Assembly: GCA_964017145.1 (NCBI GenBank) | Contig: OZ024842.1 | Location: 1,612,001 to 1,676,000, forward strand | Source of the DNA: Agrocybe praecox | Lineage: Eukaryota; Basidiomycota; Agaricomycetes; Agaricales; Agrocybaceae | Direction of reading: 5' to 3' | Length of the DNA stretch: 64,000 nt | Shown: positions 1 to 16,256 of the stretch, one piece after another | Numbering within the stretch: position 1 is the stretch's first letter | Layout: every line of letters begins with the position of its first letter | Program-made: the position numbers and the translations under genes | The notes under the pieces: generated by a model | Seen by the model: the letters and a program-made list of their open reading frames with translations, nothing else | The model's database searches: none | Told to the model about the DNA's origin: nothing

Positions 1-540
1 CTGGAGATCCTGCGCAGAGGGGTTGGAAATGTATATATCAAAATACTTGTGGAGTAGCTTACGATGAAGATGCACTTCGTCAGTACTTTTATGTATATGT
101 CTCGCAATCCTTGCTGGTCTTCTATAACAACGTTGAAGATACCCTTTACTTCATCGTTAAGATGGCCTTCTTCTCCTAGCACTTCGTCCATTTGGAGGGC
201 CAGAGCTGCCTTTTGGGTTGCCTTCAACCGATAGAACTCAACCAAGGTGAATTGATGGAGAAAATCCGACATGGAGTCTGGGAACAATTGAGGGTGCATA
301 GTGCCCTTTAGCGTGTGCACGATAAGAAATAGAGGCGGTGGTTGGTCGCGTATGTCCGCATTGTTTTCTATAATTTCTTCATGCTGACCTAGTGAAAAGA
401 GATGAGACGACACACCAAACGACATTTATTTATTTATTGTTAAGCTTACGTATGATGTATGCTGCTTTCTCGTATCTGGGGTGATCCGCGTTGTAGTCGT
501 ACTTTTCAACTTCTTCTTTGAGGTCTCGCCAAATATCCAT
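1..540 (-). CDS. Hypothetical protein, 5' part (runs off left edge)
   Basis: A minus-strand gene begins at the ATG at 538-540 and leaves the window at position 1. Exon 1 encodes a charged N-terminus (MDIWRDLKEEVEKY...). A GTAAGC...TAG intron follows, then a long second exon down to about 63. A second intron (GTAAGC at 57-62 to CAG) leaves only nine bases of exon 3 in view. The visible protein is helix-rich and acidic with no signal peptide or membrane segment. I do not recognise the family. It is divergent from the halogenase, with about 820 bp between the starts. The gene is well supported because frame is kept across both introns; the function is unknown. Confidence 0.6.
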
Positions 541-1248
541 TTAATTGGGGCTCTGGACTTTGGATGCGTATGTGGACGACGGCCAAATATCCTCGGTTTC
601 TTGGCTTTAGGGTAGGGTCTACAACGACCACGAAGTTATATTAGCCCTAAATGCCAGGATATGCTATCGGTTGAGTCTTGGCACGAGTTTGAGGGAGAAA
701 TAGTAAGTGACATTCAAGTCCTTCTTCAAGATTCGAAGTACATGGTCAAGTTCTGCAAGCGTCACAAACGCGGTAGGTTACATAAGTCACGTGCAATGTC
801 ACGCAGGTTTTTGTCACCTAGCTGCTTAAACTTTTCTCTTCTAACCTTTTACCATCTCTTCAAACCCTGAGGTTACGAGTCCATGGAAACTGCAAGATGC
901 TTTCTACTTGGTGCAAATTTCAATCCGAGGTTGCTCAAAAACCTTCATTCATGATTTGGCCGCGGGCCCGTACGTGTACCTATGGCCTGTTTTTCTTATC
1001 TTGTGCGACCGTGGAAGTAACACCAGCTGTTAGCTTGTTATTTTTATTCCTCCTGAGGTTCTATGGCTTATTATCTGTGGATTTGAGCTGGGGCTGCGGA
1101 AGACCTGGGTCGATCGAATTTTCTGAGGTATTATGCTCTGTTTGACAGAAACTGTCTCGAATCGTTTCATGGTTAATTACACTTCTGCGTGTGGTCACTG
1201 GCTGACCAACGTCCGCGGCCGATGTGGAGTTTTAAAGATTCTCAATAC

Positions 1249-1254
1249 CACGTG
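1249..1254. promoter_or_regulatory. CACGTG E-box upstream of halogenase
   Basis: A palindromic CACGTG lies about 110 bp before the halogenase start and 55 bp before its TATA element. Such boxes bind bHLH factors in fungi; a role here is inference from position only. Confidence 0.3.
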
Positions 1255-1308
1255 TGTTTTCCTCTTCTGGAAATTGGCCTTCCTTTATGAGCCTTCCCAC
1301 TTTTTGGA

Positions 1309-1314
1309 TATAAA
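1309..1314 (+). promoter_or_regulatory. TATA box of halogenase gene
   Basis: TATAAA lies 50 bp before the ATG at 1364. The same spacing, about 50-55 bp from TATA to ATG, recurs at three other plus-strand genes in this window (8263, 16257, 62902), which supports it. Confidence 0.5.
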
Positions 1315-1363
1315 GTCGTCATCTCGAATTCTCGTCTTTCCATCCTCTTCTTCCCTCTTCTCC

Positions 1364-3647
<2,284 letters not shown>

Positions 3648-4072
3648 TCATGTCTCCAAAAGTACTTATTTCTTTGCACTTGTCCTTTTTCTTAAACCAA
3701 ACTCTCCGTCACATCAAATCCATGTACTCAACAATGCCTCGCTTTCCATTAGCTTTCGACATTAACCTTCTCGGCCCGTGACTCGTAACTCTATCGCTTT
3801 CAAAATTCACATCGATTCTCTCGCCGAGTTCTTCCCATAATACTAGCTGTAGCGTAGTTATTCTTATAGATAAATAGGTAATCCCTAAAACAGGTATAGG
3901 TATTAAAATGACATTACCCTTATTTTAAAAATCAAAGATTATAATACAAGACCATCCAATCCATGTTCCCAATAAAAACTCAGGGAAAAGATGACAATCC
4001 AGGAACGTTTATATAATCATAAATATCAGAATAATAACTAGTAGATCCAGCAAGGTCGTAAGATCGTGAAAA
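3648..4072. other. Convergent 3' intergenic region
   Basis: AT-rich spacer between the halogenase stop and the stop of the minus-strand TMEM184-like gene. It would hold both 3' untranslated regions. No coding signal or repeat seen. Confidence 0.5.
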
Positions 4073-7000
4073 TCATCGTGAAGACTTCGTGATTGTGTCG
4101 TGGAATTGAGGGATATTACTACTATTATAATAGTACTCGTTCATGCCTGTGTGAAAGGTGGTATGTCGTGAATTAGAGAGTCGGTGGCGACCAGGAAGCG
4201 CTGCTGGCTCCCGAATATGCCTTGATCGTCGTGCATTAGTATTCCGGTCTGCATCGTTCCGAGTTGGTAGATGTATGCCCGGTTTAGGTGGTACGGGAGG
4301 CGGGCTCCATAAATATCCAGCATCACCCACGTTTTGAAGACCGCTGTTAGGTTGAATCTCCGGGAAAGAAGGATTGAGTTCTCGGGTTGGATATTGTTCT
4401 CCTGGACTGCCTGAAGGCATCGGACTATAAGAATCATCTGAGCCTCTGTATATTGAAGGCTCATCATGACCACTATCCATAATTGGGTATAATCTGGAAA
4501 CTCGCGCTCCCGGAGATGAATGAGAAGGGGACAGAGGATATCGTCCATATGAATCGTCGCGTGGTGATGGTAAAAAGCTCTCGGTCTCATGGGTCGGCAT
4601 AGCTTGCTGATCGCGGTTCCGAGGTGCTATGCTGTTATTGTGTGTTCGGTGCACTTTCTGCGGATGAAGCACGCTCTTCGGGGGAGGGTCATCGAGTTCA
4701 GTGTTGATGACGAGGTTGGACATTGCTCCATTATTTTTCTTATCACCGGAAGAACGCAAGAGCGAGAATCTTCTCCTCTTGAGAGGTTCTTTCTCGGGCT
4801 CATCAGCCTCATAACCCGACTGGGAGATGTGGTTATAGAAACTATGCCACCATGACCGCCGACGGTCTCGTCGTGGTTTTGGCTCAGGAATGGTTACCTG
4901 TCTATCTTCCGTGCGTACTAAGAGAAAAAATCTCGCTCATTAGCAATCGCAGATAGAGGATGAAGAGCATTTCACGTACATGTGGGATAGCCAAGCCTTT
5001 GAAGTTCGTGATCGATTTGCTCCTGAAGGCCTTCACTCCTTTCTCGCCTCGGAACATTGACGCCTCGGTCGTATCGATCAAGTGCCAGCCATTGTCTCTC
5101 ACCTTCAATCTGAATTTCCGTCTGACGATCGACTGCAACGGAAACAGTAGGGAGAGTAGCACTTTTCATTATCTCCTTATGATCATTTGTAGTATCCAAC
5201 TGCTGCACTTTCCCAGACATTGGCCTCGGTCGTCCAAATGCGCTCTCGTAGTGCGACTCTCTTATAACTCCAAAGTCGGGCGTTGGTTCTTTACCCCTCA
5301 TTTTGTCAAGCATATATATGCACCCCACCCAAATTTCTCTGAAGGTCTCGCGGAAATCCATTGCATGTCCGAGCGAACGCCATTGAGGTGTTTGAACCGG
5401 TGCCAAGTTTGGATATAATTTATCAGAGACCGCCGTTTCCTGGTATGGCTTGTAAGTGAATGCTTTGATGTGTAGAATTGCAAAGATCCTGTAATTTTGT
5501 TAGTATTTTTTGTTGGTTTACACAGAAAAAGAGAGAGACATACGTCATTTCAAAAGTTTCAAGGACAGCTCCGATACCGGTATTGACGTCGTCAACTGTC
5601 ATATACTTGGTCTATCGCAATCGATTCAGCGTAAATACAGATACCTTGACGAGGAATAAATTACCGCTTTAACGACACCAAACATACTTAAAACAGAAAG
5701 GAAGGTCGCTTGCCAGAAAGTAAGGAAAACTAGTAATTGATCAATTAGTATGGGTTATCAAAAAGTTCTCAGTATGGTATAGACGACAAAACTACGCACC
5801 CACAGCTTTGACGGAGAAAAGCTTCAACAACGGCTTATGCCTTGCTATGTCCTTGGAAATGGGTACGTAGATTTGTATCAGGCAATACATGGCAATTGTA
5901 ACAGATATCGACATGATAATTGTGATCTGTTGTCATTAGCCATGATCGTGGGATGGAAGTCAGGGTTGTCAGCTCACATAGATATGACCCCATCCAAGTC
6001 CCCAAGAACTTTCGCAATAAAGTCCCATGTAATCCAGAATAACAGCAGCTAGAGTGGTCCTAAGTGAACGCATTTAGTATCTCTTGGTTGGTCGATTAAT
6101 GTTTTGAATTACGTTGGTCGGATAACACAATATTGAAGGACACCCCACTTCATTAGCTGCAAGAAGTACAGTCCGTCCTGCATAGAGTTGAGGTTAGGGA
6201 CTGTAAGAAGTACGAAATTGCGCTTGAATTACCTTTGGTTTCCACTTGATAAAACCCAATGGAAACATCCATCGGGAGACTTCCTCTCCTTTTCGTATTG
6301 CCACTGCATCTGCCTCTACAGAGAGACCCTTCTTCAAAAACACCCTTTTTTGCTCTTCGACATCATGTGAGATGTACATGAGCAAGAGATAGAAAAATGC
6401 CGTCAGGACGATGGCTTCGTATGCATCTCGCACAAGAATTATCGGGGTAGCATGGTTCTTGTTTTGAGATGAGTTATGGGCAAGTTTTGAGAGCAAATGC
6501 AGCCTACCCAGAACAAAAATGAACAGAAGCTGATGAGAGCATAAAGAGGGACCATGAAGAGCAAGCGAACGATATCTGCGAGAAGATTAACAATCAATCT
6601 TGATAGCTCGCATAGTTATACACACATCGTTGCTCTCTTTTCTGATATTCTTTGTGAATTTGTGTGAATAAAACAATTGAAGGTTAAATGACGTACATTG
6701 GTGTACCATTGCAAATGCCGACTAATTAGCCAAAAGGACGTAATGATGGCAGTAAGCGCCAGTGAACCGGAGATGATCCAACCAATCTGTGATGAGCAGT
6801 TCAGCCTTTGAAGTTTGCACGTCCAAAGTGATCTCGTACATGATATGCTGTTGTAAACACACAAGAATAAGCAAGTGTAATTTCTCATTACGATGGAACA
6901 CGAGAAGCGCACCTTGTAGAACAATCCTTCCGTTTTGCAAGATTGGTGGGGCATCTGGTGCAACTTCTTTATGACAGAATTCTTCCGTTGTGTTGGACAT
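4073..7000 (-). CDS. TMEM184 / organic solute transporter alpha family membrane protein
   Basis: A multi-exon gene with start ATG at 6998-7000 and stop at 4073-4075. The N-terminal exon (6913-7000) ends in ...GRIVLQ and is followed by two tiny exons, 6840-6847 (8 nt) and 6626-6641 (16 nt). These restore the family sequence AYHIGWIISG and NKREQRYIVRLLFMVP. Several hydrophobic helices follow, with the motif YISHDVEEQKRVF after the fourth or fifth segment, then LQLMKWGVLQYCVIRP and LDYMGLY. A long hydrophilic, Pro/Ser-rich C-terminal tail runs from about 5400 to 4073. The family (Pfam Solute_trans_a; plant LAZ1, yeast YKR051W) acts in endomembranes and has no settled substrate in fungi. The call rests on clear resemblance across the membrane core. 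The tail looks poorly conserved and its exon borders are the least certain part. Confidence 0.85.
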
Positions 7001-8262
7001 GGTTATCGATGCTTGTTCACGGACAACAGAGGTGAATACAAGGATACAAAGGGGGGTGTCCAAGACGCTGTTATCCGATGAACTATTTACGGAAATTTGA
7101 CCAGCGACGACGCGAAGCACAGTCTATAACATAGGGCAAGCAAGCACGGTCATTCGAGCTAACGATTTATGACCGATTCGACTTGTAAAAGTAATTGACC
7201 GTCGAGGCTAAGAAGCGTGGGGAATCCATCAAAGACGCTTGCAGGACTGAGGTCACCAACAGGGGGCATCAATTACTGTCTAAATTAGGCCAAATTTTCC
7301 ACGCCCTTTGTCGTGCAGTGGCTTGACTGGACAAAGCATCGACGCGACTTGTTTCTGCTCTGCTTACCTTCGAATGGAAAGCTTTTGTGCTTTCGACGCG
7401 TAATTCTAACCGTGCGCCTACTACAATGAACTCCATCAGCTTCGACGTCAAACAAGACTATCATCTACCACAATAGGGGGTCCATCATCTCACAGGCAAA
7501 ATTCGCGACCTTTGCTGGATTTCTTCCTATCGAGATTCGAATCGATACGGTCCGTTCCATGGTCATGTGGAGGAAAGAACGGTGCACTGCTGGCCGGCGA
7601 TAATAGCGATGGAGTCGTCTTAGCCACAGTTTACGTCTGCCAAACACTCTTGCCGCCATTCCGAATTGCGCGACCCTCATGGTGGACGTGCTAAATTTAC
7701 TACAAACCAAGTCAGCTACTACTTCGAATTCCAGGTAGCACGGCGCTCCTATTAGTAAGTGTGAATAATCTCGACTTTCCAGGATATACGATGTGGCCCA
7801 GCCGTTGGTTAGAGTGTGGACGATTGCTCTTCCTTAACGTCATGTCGGCTGAAATATTCATGAATATTTAATAACGGAGATTGAGATGCGATTGAGTCCA
7901 TGTGCTGTACAATAACGATGGATGCGATCGTGCCAATTTATACACTTGCTAGTTGCATTCAAAAGTAAGTCTTCGTCGATTCTGAATGTCTGATTACATT
8001 GCAACCTCGAACATTGCTTTACTAGGTAATTTGAATAAATACCAGCTTACGAGAGAAGAAAAAACAATAAAAATTCAATTTCCAGAGTACTGTGTATAAG
8101 GACAAACACCAACACATGTGATGCCTTCTTCCAATTCTTATCTCCAGACAGCTTGGGAGAGTTCTATCAACTCGCATTAAAATTAGCAGCACCCTACTCT
8201 CGTATTCGTATAAAATTTGAAACTATGCAGAGAGGACTGCAGATACCAACGACCTCTCCGTG
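7001..8262. other. Divergent intergenic region, 1.26 kb
   Basis: Lies between the TMEM184-like start and the carboxypeptidase start. It holds several open frames of 60-80 codons, for example minus 7465-7710 with an Arg-rich N-terminus, but none shows a recognisable domain or convincing splicing. A TATA element sits at the right end. Confidence 0.4.
8209..8215 (+). promoter_or_regulatory. TATA box of carboxypeptidase gene
   Basis: TATAAAA ends 47 bp before the ATG at 8263, matching the spacing seen at other plus-strand genes in the window. Confidence 0.45.
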
Positions 8263-10848
8263 ATGCGCGTTTTACTCTCTGGCTTAGCGACAATACTCGC
8301 ATGCTTCCATCTTGTCCAAGCTGCCGCCAATTCCGGCGCAGCCGACGCAATGGATGGAATGCAGAACGCTCTCGATATTCAACGCGAACAGATGCTTCGT
8401 ATGAGCAACTTGCTCGATTCTGCCAAGAAACCACCTGGTGGCCCTGCTAAAGGCTCCACCATAACGTTCAAAAACCCTGCAGCAAAAAAGTTTGAGGTTG
8501 ATGGAACAAAGATACCTGATGGTCTGTACTTTCTCCTGTTCTTCTGCTTTGTCGACTCGTCTCAAATATTTTTTGCCAGTGAATTTCGATGCTGGTCCTT
8601 CTTGGTCAGGATTGATGCCTATTTCTGGCGCAAAGAACGAGACCAGAAAGCTATTTTTCTGGTGAGTAAATAGTTTTGTTGATTAAGATATGTATCGAGA
8701 AGCTGATTGTACGCACTCACTCAGGTTTTGGCCCGCGAACAATGTTGCGGACACAAAAGATCTAGTGTTTTGGACTAACGGTGAGACTATTTCCAGACAG
8801 AATGATCGATGAAAAGACTCAACCAGCTTCTAGGTGGCCCGGGATGTTCTTCCCTTGAGGGATTCTTGCAAGAAAACGGGCCCATATGTAAATTCTTCTT
8901 CTATGTATCCCATTTCATTTAGTACTGACACCAAGTATAGCATGGTCCTGGGGTCAGTCAGCACCTACACCGTAAGATCCCTCTGTATCGTTGATTATAT
9001 AGCTCCGATTGATCCTTCGCCTGTCTTACAGAAACCCATTTTCGTGGACGAACTTGTCGCATGTTCTATGGGTCGAACAGCCAGTTGGGGTAAATGCGTC
9101 GAAAATATGTAGTTGTACCGAGACTTACTTCATGTCCTCTTTCTCCTCTAGACTGGATTCAGTCAAGGAAATGCCACCATTTCCAATGACGATGAATTGG
9201 CTGCACAGCTCATGGGCTTCCTCGAACAGTTCCTAGAAACATTCAGCGAACTCAAAGGGAACAACTTGTGGCTTACCGGGGAAAGTGTAAGTGTATTCTT
9301 TATACGAAGTCATGGTATTACTTTACTAATTGCTTCTTACCTTTTTGTTACTGTTATTCTCTCTCCTGTAGTACGCTGGATTCTGTGAGTATTGTGCTCA
9401 ACTTGAAGTGCATATATTGACCTTAATCGTTTGCCATAAGACGTCCCTTACATCGCTAATTGGATCTACGAACATCCCGGATTGGAGCTAGACCTGAAAG
9501 GAATTTGGATTGCCGATCCATCCCTATCTTACGGTCTTGTTCAGCAGGAAATCCCAGCTCTACGTTTCGCACAAGTTAGTCAGAGATGCACAGTGATCCC
9601 TTATCCCGATCTTACTGACCCTTTGGCTCTCTTAGGCAAACAAGAACCTGTTCCCTTTCAACTCCTCATTCTGGGCGCAGCTACAACAAACTTCCGACGA
9701 ATGCGGATACACGGACTACCTCGACAAATTCGTTACCTACCCACCAGCTGGTCAACTCCCCCTTGTCGCGACCAATGGCACGTTCACAGTGACCCGTGAC
9801 TGCCGCATGCACAGTCCCATTCAACGGGCTATTGGCGTGTAAGTCTCGTTCAGATGCCCGTTGTATATCTTTTTTGACCATTTCTCGCGCGTTTCGCAGC
9901 CTTAATCCGGTCTTCGATGTGTACCGGTGTGTAGTTGCATTCTACCCCTCTCTTGTTAAGAAGCTGAAACCCTCTTAGAGTATCTGATACTTTCCCTAAT
10001 TTATGTAAGTGCTATTTGCGATCTTTTTGCTGAAGGTTTTATTCAATTTTGACACAGGGAGTGTTTTGGGATTCCCCAGAGATACTCAACAATTCATTTA
10101 CTTCAATCGGTAAGTTGTATGCTTCGTTACATTTATTTTATTTTAAAAATTTAAATGTTTCTTCTAGTACCGATGTTCAAGATGCTATCCATGCACCCCA
10201 TATTGAGTGGCAGTCCTGCACGGACAACACTGTCTATATCAACCCTGCAACTGGTGGACCAGGACAAGATACATCGATTCCATCGACTCTCAGTGTCTTG
10301 CCCAACGTCATCGATAAATCAGTTCGAACCGTCATTGTTCACGGACTTGCAGTGAGTGTCTTTTTCAACTTCAAGTGAAACGCAAATTCGCTGAGCATTG
10401 GTTGAAATTACAGGATTTCATCTTGATTGCAGAGGGTACCCGCATCGCGATCCAGTACGTGTTAAATTCTTCATATATGGCAGTGGTATACGTGTACTCA
10501 TGACGTTTCAGAAATATGACGTGGGGAGGTGCCCAAGGATTCCACACACCGATTGAGGATGAGACTTTCACGGTGAAGAATATGGGTGTATACGGTAACA
10601 TGCACACTGAGCGCAAACTTACATGTGAGTTTTCGAGGTTATCTTTCGGTGTTGAAAGGTGACTTACAAAGCGACCGCAGATGTGGAGTTTTATTTCAGT
10701 GGCCATATGACTCCTCGTAAGGGATATCTATGATTGTGTATTTTGACATCGAAACTGACATACTATCTTTCTCCTAGAATTTGTTCCATGGGCGGCTTAC
10801 AACACGATCTCATACCTCCTTGGGAGACAGCCATCTCCTGCTACTTGA
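8263..10848 (+). CDS. Secreted serine carboxypeptidase (S10 family)
   Basis: The start chosen is the ATG at 8263, because it opens a clean signal peptide (MRVLLSGLATILACFHLVQA). About 520 residues are spread over many small exons. S10 hallmarks in order: WTNGGPGCSS near residues 131-140, the nucleophile-containing GES|YAGF near 224-230 (split by an intron after the catalytic Ser, YAGF on a 13-nt exon at 9372-9384), NRTDVQDAIHAP, the catalytic-Asp region HGLADFI, and SGHMTPQF with the catalytic His near the C-terminus. Several N-x-S/T sites fit a secreted or vacuolar glycoprotein. It should release C-terminal amino acids at acidic pH. The gene ends 213 bp before TRP1, which lies on the same strand but is functionally unrelated. 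Confidence 0.9.
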
Positions 10849-10969
10849 ACGATATACTATGAGAAATGTAAATACATACGAATATAAAGAAAAGTTGAGA
10901 CCCAGGAGTGTTCAGGAGTGCGAACTTGGTGGTCGGGTCCAAGAATGAATTTGATTGGCTGAAGGGGCG

Positions 10970-10975
10970 GAGTCA
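10970..10975 (-). promoter_or_regulatory. GCN4/CPC1-type site upstream of TRP1
   Basis: GAGTCA (TGACTC on the minus strand), about 87 bp before the TRP1 ATG, is the core bound by Gcn4/CpcA in the general amino-acid control response. An inverted CCAAT (ATTGG, 10954-10958) lies just upstream. Both are expected for a tryptophan gene, but a 6-bp match alone is weak. Confidence 0.4.
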
Positions 10976-11061
10976 TTTTTGGAATGTCACGTTGCTGAAA
11001 AAGTGTACGATTTAAGTAGCCGAAAGCTGAAAGGCTACTATCACCATCCACTCCTACTATC

Positions 11062-13685
11062 ATGGCTTCAGAATCATTACCCAGCCACTTGGCCGGCCAG
11101 CTCGATGTATTGATGATCGATAATTTCGATTCATTTACCTGGAATCTCTATCAGCAACTATGTCTGCACGGTGCAGATGTCACTGTTATCCGAAACGATG
11201 CTATATCCCCTTCTCTATTTCCTCAGCTGCAAATAAAATCCCTCCTCATTTCACCAGGACCGGGACATCCACAGACAGACTCGGGTATTTCGAAAGCTGC
11301 GATCGAGTACTTTCAAGGCAAAGTTCCTATTCTCGGAGTGTGTATGGGGTTGGAATGTCTGGTTGATCTCTACGGCGGAAAAATTGCGTAAGTTATGATC
11401 TATCCTAGGCATATGTGCTCACTTAGAGCCTTTTGGATGGATTTCTTATCCCTCTCGCTTTATGATTGATCTTCATGTTTTTCTACAAACAAAAGCTAAC
11501 CTATTGGTTTAGGTACGCTGGTGAAATCATGCACGGAAAGGTCAGCAGAGTACGACATGACAACCGTGGATGCTTCAGAGATATTCCTCAAGGCATCAAG
11601 TCAATTCGGTATCACTCCTTGAGTGCAGCACACACAACATTACCACCCGAGTTGGCCATCACATCTGCCACCGAAGAGTCAGGGGTTATCATGGGAGTGC
11701 GTCACAGGAAATATACTGTTGAAGCTGTTCAATATCATCCGGAAAGTATCCTCAGTGATGGCGGCAACGAACTTATCCGCAACTTCCTGGCTCTTCGTGG
11801 TGGTCTCTGGGAAGAGAACCCAGAAGCTAGAGTCCTCGATAACACGCTCCCTCCATTCCCATTTGAAGCCCTTTCGAAGGAAATCACGTCAAAGCCTGGA
11901 GCTGCGACCAAGGTACCTTCAATCCTTGAGAGGATTTACGCACAAAGACTCTCCGACGTTGCTCAAGCTCAATCTACTCCTGGAACCACATTAGCCGATC
12001 TCGAAACCAATCTTTCACTCAACATTGCACCTCCACTAATTTCATTTGTCGACCGTATCAAACAAACGATACCTGGACAGCCAGCATTATTTGCTGAAAT
12101 CAAACGCGCTTCTCCATCGAAAGGACCTATATCTGTGACAACATCGCCTGCCAAACAAGCTTTGACCTATGCGCTTTCAGGAGCTCATACGATCTCCGTG
12201 TTGACAGAACCAAAATGGTTCCTTGGTTCACTCCAAGATATGCTTCACGCGCGCCTCAGCGTCGCTCATCTGCCAAATCGACCCGCCATCCTGCGCAAAG
12301 ATTTTATTTTGAGCCGATATCAGATTATTGAGGCTCGGTTGTGGGGCGCAGACACCGTTCTCTTGATCGTCAGTATGCTTCCAGAAACACTGTTGAAAGA
12401 CCTTTACGCATTCAGTTTGGAGCTTGGTATGGAACCGTTGGTAGAAGTCAACAATGCAAAAGAAATGGAAATTGCACTCTCGCTAGGCTCGAAGGTGATC
12501 GGAGTCAACAACCGCAATCTACACGACTTCCAAGTTGATATGGGCACGACAAGTCGCCTGACAGACATGGTAAAAGAAAAGGACGTGATCCTTTGCGCGT
12601 TGAGTGGCATCTCATCCGCGGAGGACGTCAAGCGTTATGCCTCTGAAGGGGTTCGTGGTGTGCTCATCGGCGAGAGCCTGATGCGCGCAAAAGACGCTGC
12701 TGCATTCGTCCGAGAATTATTCTCTATCCCTCCGTCGCCTCCCAAAGTTCCTGCATGGCGTTCTCAGCCGCCTCTAGTCAAAATCTGCGGCATCAGAACC
12801 AAAGACGAAGCGCTTGCTGTCGCTGCTGCCGGTGCCGATTTCCTGGGATTGATGTTCGTACAGAAATCCAAACGCGTGATCAGCCTCCAGGCGGCTAAAG
12901 AAATATCGCAGGCTATCCATGACTTGCGACTGACCACACCCCCTGCCGAAATCTCTACGAATTCCGAGCTCAACGAAAACGTACCTTGGCTCAATGCCCA
13001 TGCTACACGTCTCTCAATAGCCGAATCACGGCCCTTATTAGTGGGTGTATTCCAGGACGCGCCTCTGGATGTGATCCTCCAGACCGTCTCGGAAATCGAG
13101 CTGGACATTGTCCAACTGCACGGCCACGAGCCTGTAGAATTCGCAAACCACATTCCCGTACCTGTCATCCGCGTCTTCCACGTTGGGCACTCACAGGACA
13201 CCGTCGAGGGCATCACTCGCGGAGGCGCCCACCAGTTCGTCCTCTTGGACAGTCTACGAGCCGACGGCAGCGGTGTCAGTGGTGGGTCTGGCAAGGTCGT
13301 CGACTGGCAGTTGGCCAAGAAAGTCGTCGATGCCGGTGAGATTGTCCCAACCGCCTTTTCTTCTTCTAAGACGACGAAATCAACTTCCGGTACTTCCAAT
13401 GGCCATGCGGAAGAACCTGCTGTGAAGGAAGAAGCTGCCACAACCACTGAATCTTCTACTTACCCTCTACCTATCATCCTCGCAGGCGGCTTAACGGTCG
13501 AGAACGTCGCTTCTGCGATTGAGCTAGTACAGCCATGGGCTGTGGACGTTAGTGGTGGAGTGGAGAATGACGATGCGACCGGCAAGGATCTAGAGAAAGT
13601 TGTCGCATTTATCAAGAACGTCAAGGCCGATGCAACTCCCCTACCCGAAGCAAGTCAGGTAGACGAGGATGAAGAGAGTAGTTGA
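11062..13685 (+). CDS. TRP1: Trifunctional tryptophan biosynthesis protein (GATase / IGPS / PRAI)
   Basis: Two exons, 11062-11387 and 11513-13685, give exactly 832 residues. Domain 1 is the glutamine amidotransferase of anthranilate synthase, with the Cys nucleophile in GVCMGLE (about residue 95) and the HPES His/Glu pair. Domain 2 is indole-3-glycerol-phosphate synthase with EIKRASPSKG near residue 303 and LRKDFI. Domain 3 is phosphoribosylanthranilate isomerase with VKICGIRT near residue 530, VQLHGHEP and VDVSGGVEND. The order and fusion are the usual ones in filamentous fungi. The product supplies three tryptophan-pathway activities; anthranilate synthase component I must come from elsewhere. 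A low-complexity Ser/Thr/Glu insertion (about 13360-13460) precedes the final PRAI strand, and the C-terminus is acidic. Confidence 0.97.
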
Positions 13686-14009
13686 ACGGGGCGAATCATG
13701 TAACGTGCCGATGTAGTGTATATCGCAATTTCAATAACTGTATTTCTGGGTCATAAATTATCATCTTTCGAGGCGGGCAACGTTCGAAAAAAAAAAGAGA
13801 GAATATGTAATGGACTATTTACAGATATACCGATACCAAAAAGGAGGAGATTGTACTAGGAAATTATTGAATGTTACAGCAGCAAGGATTTTATGGATTT
13901 TATAGAATGTCGAGTAGATTGTCTTGTATATTGAGAGCGTGTATGCCTTCAAACCGAGTTACCCGACCCGTAGACGCTCGGTGCTTGGAATAGATTGCAC
14001 CATTTATCT
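13686..14009. other. Convergent 3' intergenic region
   Basis: Spacer between the TRP1 and MAP kinase stops, containing a short poly-A run near 13788. No coding signal seen. Confidence 0.5.
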
Positions 14010-15878
<1,869 letters not shown>

Positions 15879-16256
15879 GGTGGAAGATGGAGAAGGACGC
15901 GCACAGGAGTTAGGGGACGGAGTGATCAATATAGGGAAGATCGATCACGAGTCACGCCACGCACAAGCGGATGCAAACAGGGTGCACAGCCATCGGTCCC
16001 TGCCGATATGAGCGCTTTTTCCGCTTTTTGGTATCCAATATGCCCGATAAGATAATCCTTACTCTGCTCCACCATAAGGCCTTGTCTTGGCGCTATTTCG
16101 TGCGAATATGCTGTGTAACTACTCGAAAGTGGAATACCCTATGTCCACACCGCTTTTTTGAACTGCGGATTGCGGTTGGCAGTGCTGTCATTTACATATA
16201 AAGTGGCCAACAGAAACCGTCCTAGTACTCATCCCTCCTTTATCACCCTTTTCACC
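15879..16256. other. Shared divergent promoter region
   Basis: 378 bp between the starts of the MAP kinase (minus) and the four-helix membrane protein (plus). It contains the TATA element at 16197. No coding signal. Confidence 0.5.
16197..16203 (+). promoter_or_regulatory. TATA box of four-helix membrane protein gene
   Basis: TATAAAG begins 60 bp before the ATG at 16257, in line with TATA spacing elsewhere in the window. Confidence 0.45.

Larger units (their letters stand above)
541..1363. other. Divergent intergenic region
   Basis: About 820 bp between the left-edge gene and the halogenase. Short open frames here show no splice-supported coding signal. The halogenase-proximal end carries a CACGTG box and a TATA element, listed separately. 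Confidence 0.5.

Noticed and set aside
7465..7710. 81-codon Arg-rich minus-strand frame that could be a small mitochondrial protein
   Set aside because: It starts at a non-ATG codon in its full form, matches no family I know, and its composition could be chance.
12764..13447. 227-codon open frame antisense to TRP1
   Set aside because: It is the mirror of the high-GC PRAI coding sequence, with no domain signal; long antisense frames are expected opposite such exons.
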